Source of the DNA: Marivirga sp. | GTDB lineage: Bacteria > Bacteroidota > Bacteroidia > Cytophagales > Cyclobacteriaceae | NCBI RefSeq assembly: GCF_024636815.1 | Contig: NZ_JAGXGF010000145.1 | Location: 1 to 36,008 of the forward strand | Direction: 5' to 3' | Length of the DNA stretch: 36,008 nt | Shown here: piece by piece, positions 34,836 to 36,008 of the stretch | How the letters are laid out: the number at the start of each line of letters is the position of its first letter | Numbering within the stretch: the first letter of the stretch is position 1 | The notes under the pieces: model-generated | What the model saw: only the letters and a program-made list of their open reading frames with translations | What the model was told of the DNA's origin: nothing | The model's database searches: none | Made by a program: the position numbers and the translations under genes

Positions 34836-35438
34836 ATGAGAACTCAGATAACACAAATTGAACAGATAATAGATAAGCAAAGTGGGGTTTCCTTTAAATT
34901 AAAAAAAGGGCAGTACTTAAAGGTAACTGATCCACAAGGTGGACAAGTAAGTGATATGGTTCTTTTTAATGAAAATGATGTTCGAGAAAAAATTTCTAGT
35001 GGTAAGACCTTAGATTTCGAAGAATCTATTTTGATCAGTACTAGCAATTATCTTTGGAGCAACAGAAGCAACAAAATGATGCTGGTTTTAGAGGATACCA
35101 ATGGCAGAAATGATTTTCTATTAGCACCTTGTAGCCTGGCTACCTTTAAAATCATGTATGACATAGACACTTATCATCCTAGCTGTTTTGAAAATTTAGA
35201 AATGCACTTAAAACAATTTGATATCAATGCTGATGATATTCCTACTGCTTTCAACATCTTCATGAATGTGCAGTTTGATGAGGCTGGTAAATTAAGTGTA
35301 AAACCTCCTCTCAGTATAGCAGGAGATTTTATTCTTTTTGAAGCTCAGATGGATCTTATAGTAGGTTTAACAGCCTGCTCAGCTGAAGATAGTAATGGAG
35401 GAACTTTTAAACCTATCAAATTTGAAATTATAGGTTGA
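34836..35438 (+). CDS. DUF1989 (urea carboxylase-associated type) protein
   Basis: A 200-residue cytoplasmic protein of the DUF1989 family. Typical features are DPQGGQVSDMVLFN near residue 35, a central LAPCSLATFKIMY and CFENLEMHL with conserved cysteines, then FNIFMNVQFDEAGKLSVKPP and AGDFILFEAQMDLIVGLTACSAEDSNGG (in part). Family members known as UAAP1/2 include the subunits of carboxyguanidine deiminase (CgdAB), which acts in guanidine breakdown. Here there is one copy, not the usual pair, and no urea carboxylase. It is translationally close to the GntA-like gene (4-nt gap). A role in handling a guanidino compound made or modified by its neighbour is plausible but inferred. Confidence 0.86.
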   Translation: MRTQITQIEQIIDKQSGVSFKLKKGQYLKVTDPQGGQVSDMVLFNENDVREKISSGKTLDFEESILISTSNYLWSNRSNKMMLVLEDTNGRNDFLLAPCSLATFKIMYDIDTYHPSCFENLEMHLKQFDINADDIPTAFNIFMNVQFDEAGKLSVKPPLSIAGDFILFEAQMDLIVGLTACSAEDSNGGTFKPIKFEIIG

Positions 35439-35501
35439 TTAGTAATTGAGTAATTAAAATTTACACTCTTTTTGGGTCAGTGTCATTCTACCACTTGCCA
35501 C

Positions 35502-35532
35502 AAAAAAAACACTGCCGTAAAATACAGCAATG
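35502..35532 (-). terminator. Rho-independent terminator of the ferritin-like gene
   Basis: On the minus strand, a 10-bp stem (CATTGCTGTA with TACGGCAGTG, two G-T pairs) closes a TTT loop and is followed by eight T's (35502-35509). It lies 26 nt after the stop of the ferritin-like gene, a clear terminator in the right orientation. Confidence 0.85.
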
Positions 35533-35558
35533 CTTTTCATTACACTAATTAATTTGAC

Positions 35559-36008
35559 TTACTGAGGTACTATGAAAAGTCCTGCTATATCATAAACTGT
35601 ACCTGAACCCGCTACTACATCTGCATCCAAAGGTTCATCAAATGCTTCCTGAATTGAAGCTTTATCTATGTTTGGTACGTTACCAACTAAAGCATCTTCT
35701 AGATTAACTCCAGCTTGAGTAACATTTGCTTCCGATGGAAACTGTGCTGGAGGGTTCCCTTCTTGATAAACCGCAAGAGCAGCATCAGGCACTGAAGTGT
35801 CTTCCCCAGTAATCCATCCTTTTTGCCCTCTTAATCGCCTTACGATTGAAGCATGTCTGGCCTCCACTCCATGTATACTTAATGCAGCAGTTAAGATTAA
35901 GTTTGACATACTATCTGATACTAAATTAGCAGCCTGACCTTTATAAGCCCTAACCCCTGTATCTTCAAATGCTTGGCTAAGCGCAAGAAATTGATTGTAA
36001 TCATTAAA
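35559..36008 (-). CDS. Ferritin-like domain protein, 5' end outside the window
   Basis: The open frame runs without a stop to the right edge, so 149 codons of the C-terminal part are visible; the ATG at 35907-35909 is internal. The upstream residues (LALSQAFEDTGVRAYKGQAANL) and the following LTAALSIHGVEARHASIVRRLRGQKGW (in part) match the helical core of the secreted ferritin-like (Ferritin_2) family, with the E-x-x-H of GVEARHA as in diiron four-helix bundles. The rest is a loop-rich tail ending in DIAGLFIVPQ. Such proteins in Bacteroidota are often secreted or envelope-linked, and their role is unclear. It has a strong terminator downstream. Confidence 0.85.
   Translation of the reverse strand, partial: FNDYNQFLALSQAFEDTGVRAYKGQAANLVSDSMSNLILTAALSIHGVEARHASIVRRLRGQKGWITGEDTSVPDAALAVYQEGNPPAQFPSEANVTQAGVNLEDALVGNVPNIDKASIQEAFDEPLDADVVAGSGTVYDIAGLFIVPQ

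Noticed and set aside
35559-35909. Ferritin-like gene starting at the ATG 35907-35909
   Set aside because: The frame stays open and in-family to the right edge of the window, so that ATG is internal.

Overview
The window comes from an AT-rich Bacteroidota chromosome, most likely order Cytophagales (Marivirga-like); the genus is a guess. Support: an LptD-like outer-membrane protein, a BlaI/M56-TonB pair, an amidase-MCE envelope operon, a carotenoid oxygenase, weak Shine-Dalgarno signals, and promoter-like matches to the Bacteroidota TTTG(-33)/TAnnTTTG(-7) pattern. It is mostly ordinary chromosome. I see no tRNA, rRNA, CRISPR array, transposase or prophage.

Layout. 1-1464 (-): urocanate hydratase, cut by the window edge. 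1465-1910: a gene-free gap holding a 176-bp element of paired hairpins. 1911-4069 (-): folB, a DivIVA-domain protein and a WD40 protein; a phosphopantetheinyl transferase diverges at 4086. 4860-5294 (-): a small lipoprotein. 5391-9681 (-): a probable operon, read from right to left as cell-wall amidase, MCE/MlaD-like protein, acyl-CoA carboxylase beta subunit and SirB1-like protein. The LptD-like gene diverges from it (9767-12439). 12520-15081 (-): overlapping flippase, family 2 glycosyltransferase and low-molecular-weight tyrosine phosphatase, a small surface-polysaccharide module. Then a YigZ/IMPACT gene (+) and an Mpo1-like gene (-). 16534-20215 (+): histidine biosynthesis, with a His-rich leader peptide followed by hisG, hisD and hisC; the usual downstream his genes are missing here because an opposing NUDIX gene follows directly. 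21254-23095 (+): cation/proton antiporter. 23216-25419 (+): BlaI-type repressor, M56 sensor with TonB C-terminal domain, and a secreted protein. 25403-29765 (-): an acidic membrane-anchored protein, a SpoIIE-type phosphatase and a large carotenoid oxygenase. 30016-33778 (+): smc and a small membrane protein. 33779-34159: a gap with nested inverted repeats including a perfect 49-bp palindrome. 34160-35438 (+): a YqcI/YcgG (GntA-like) heme N-hydroxylase-family gene, 4 nt upstream of a DUF1989 gene. 35559-36008 (-): a ferritin-like protein cut by the window edge.

The best candidates for undescribed biology are the GntA-like/DUF1989 pair, which suggests chemistry on an N-hydroxylated guanidino compound; the His-rich leader peptide before hisG, apparently read from an almost leaderless transcript; and several structured intergenic elements, one with compensatory base changes between its two ends.
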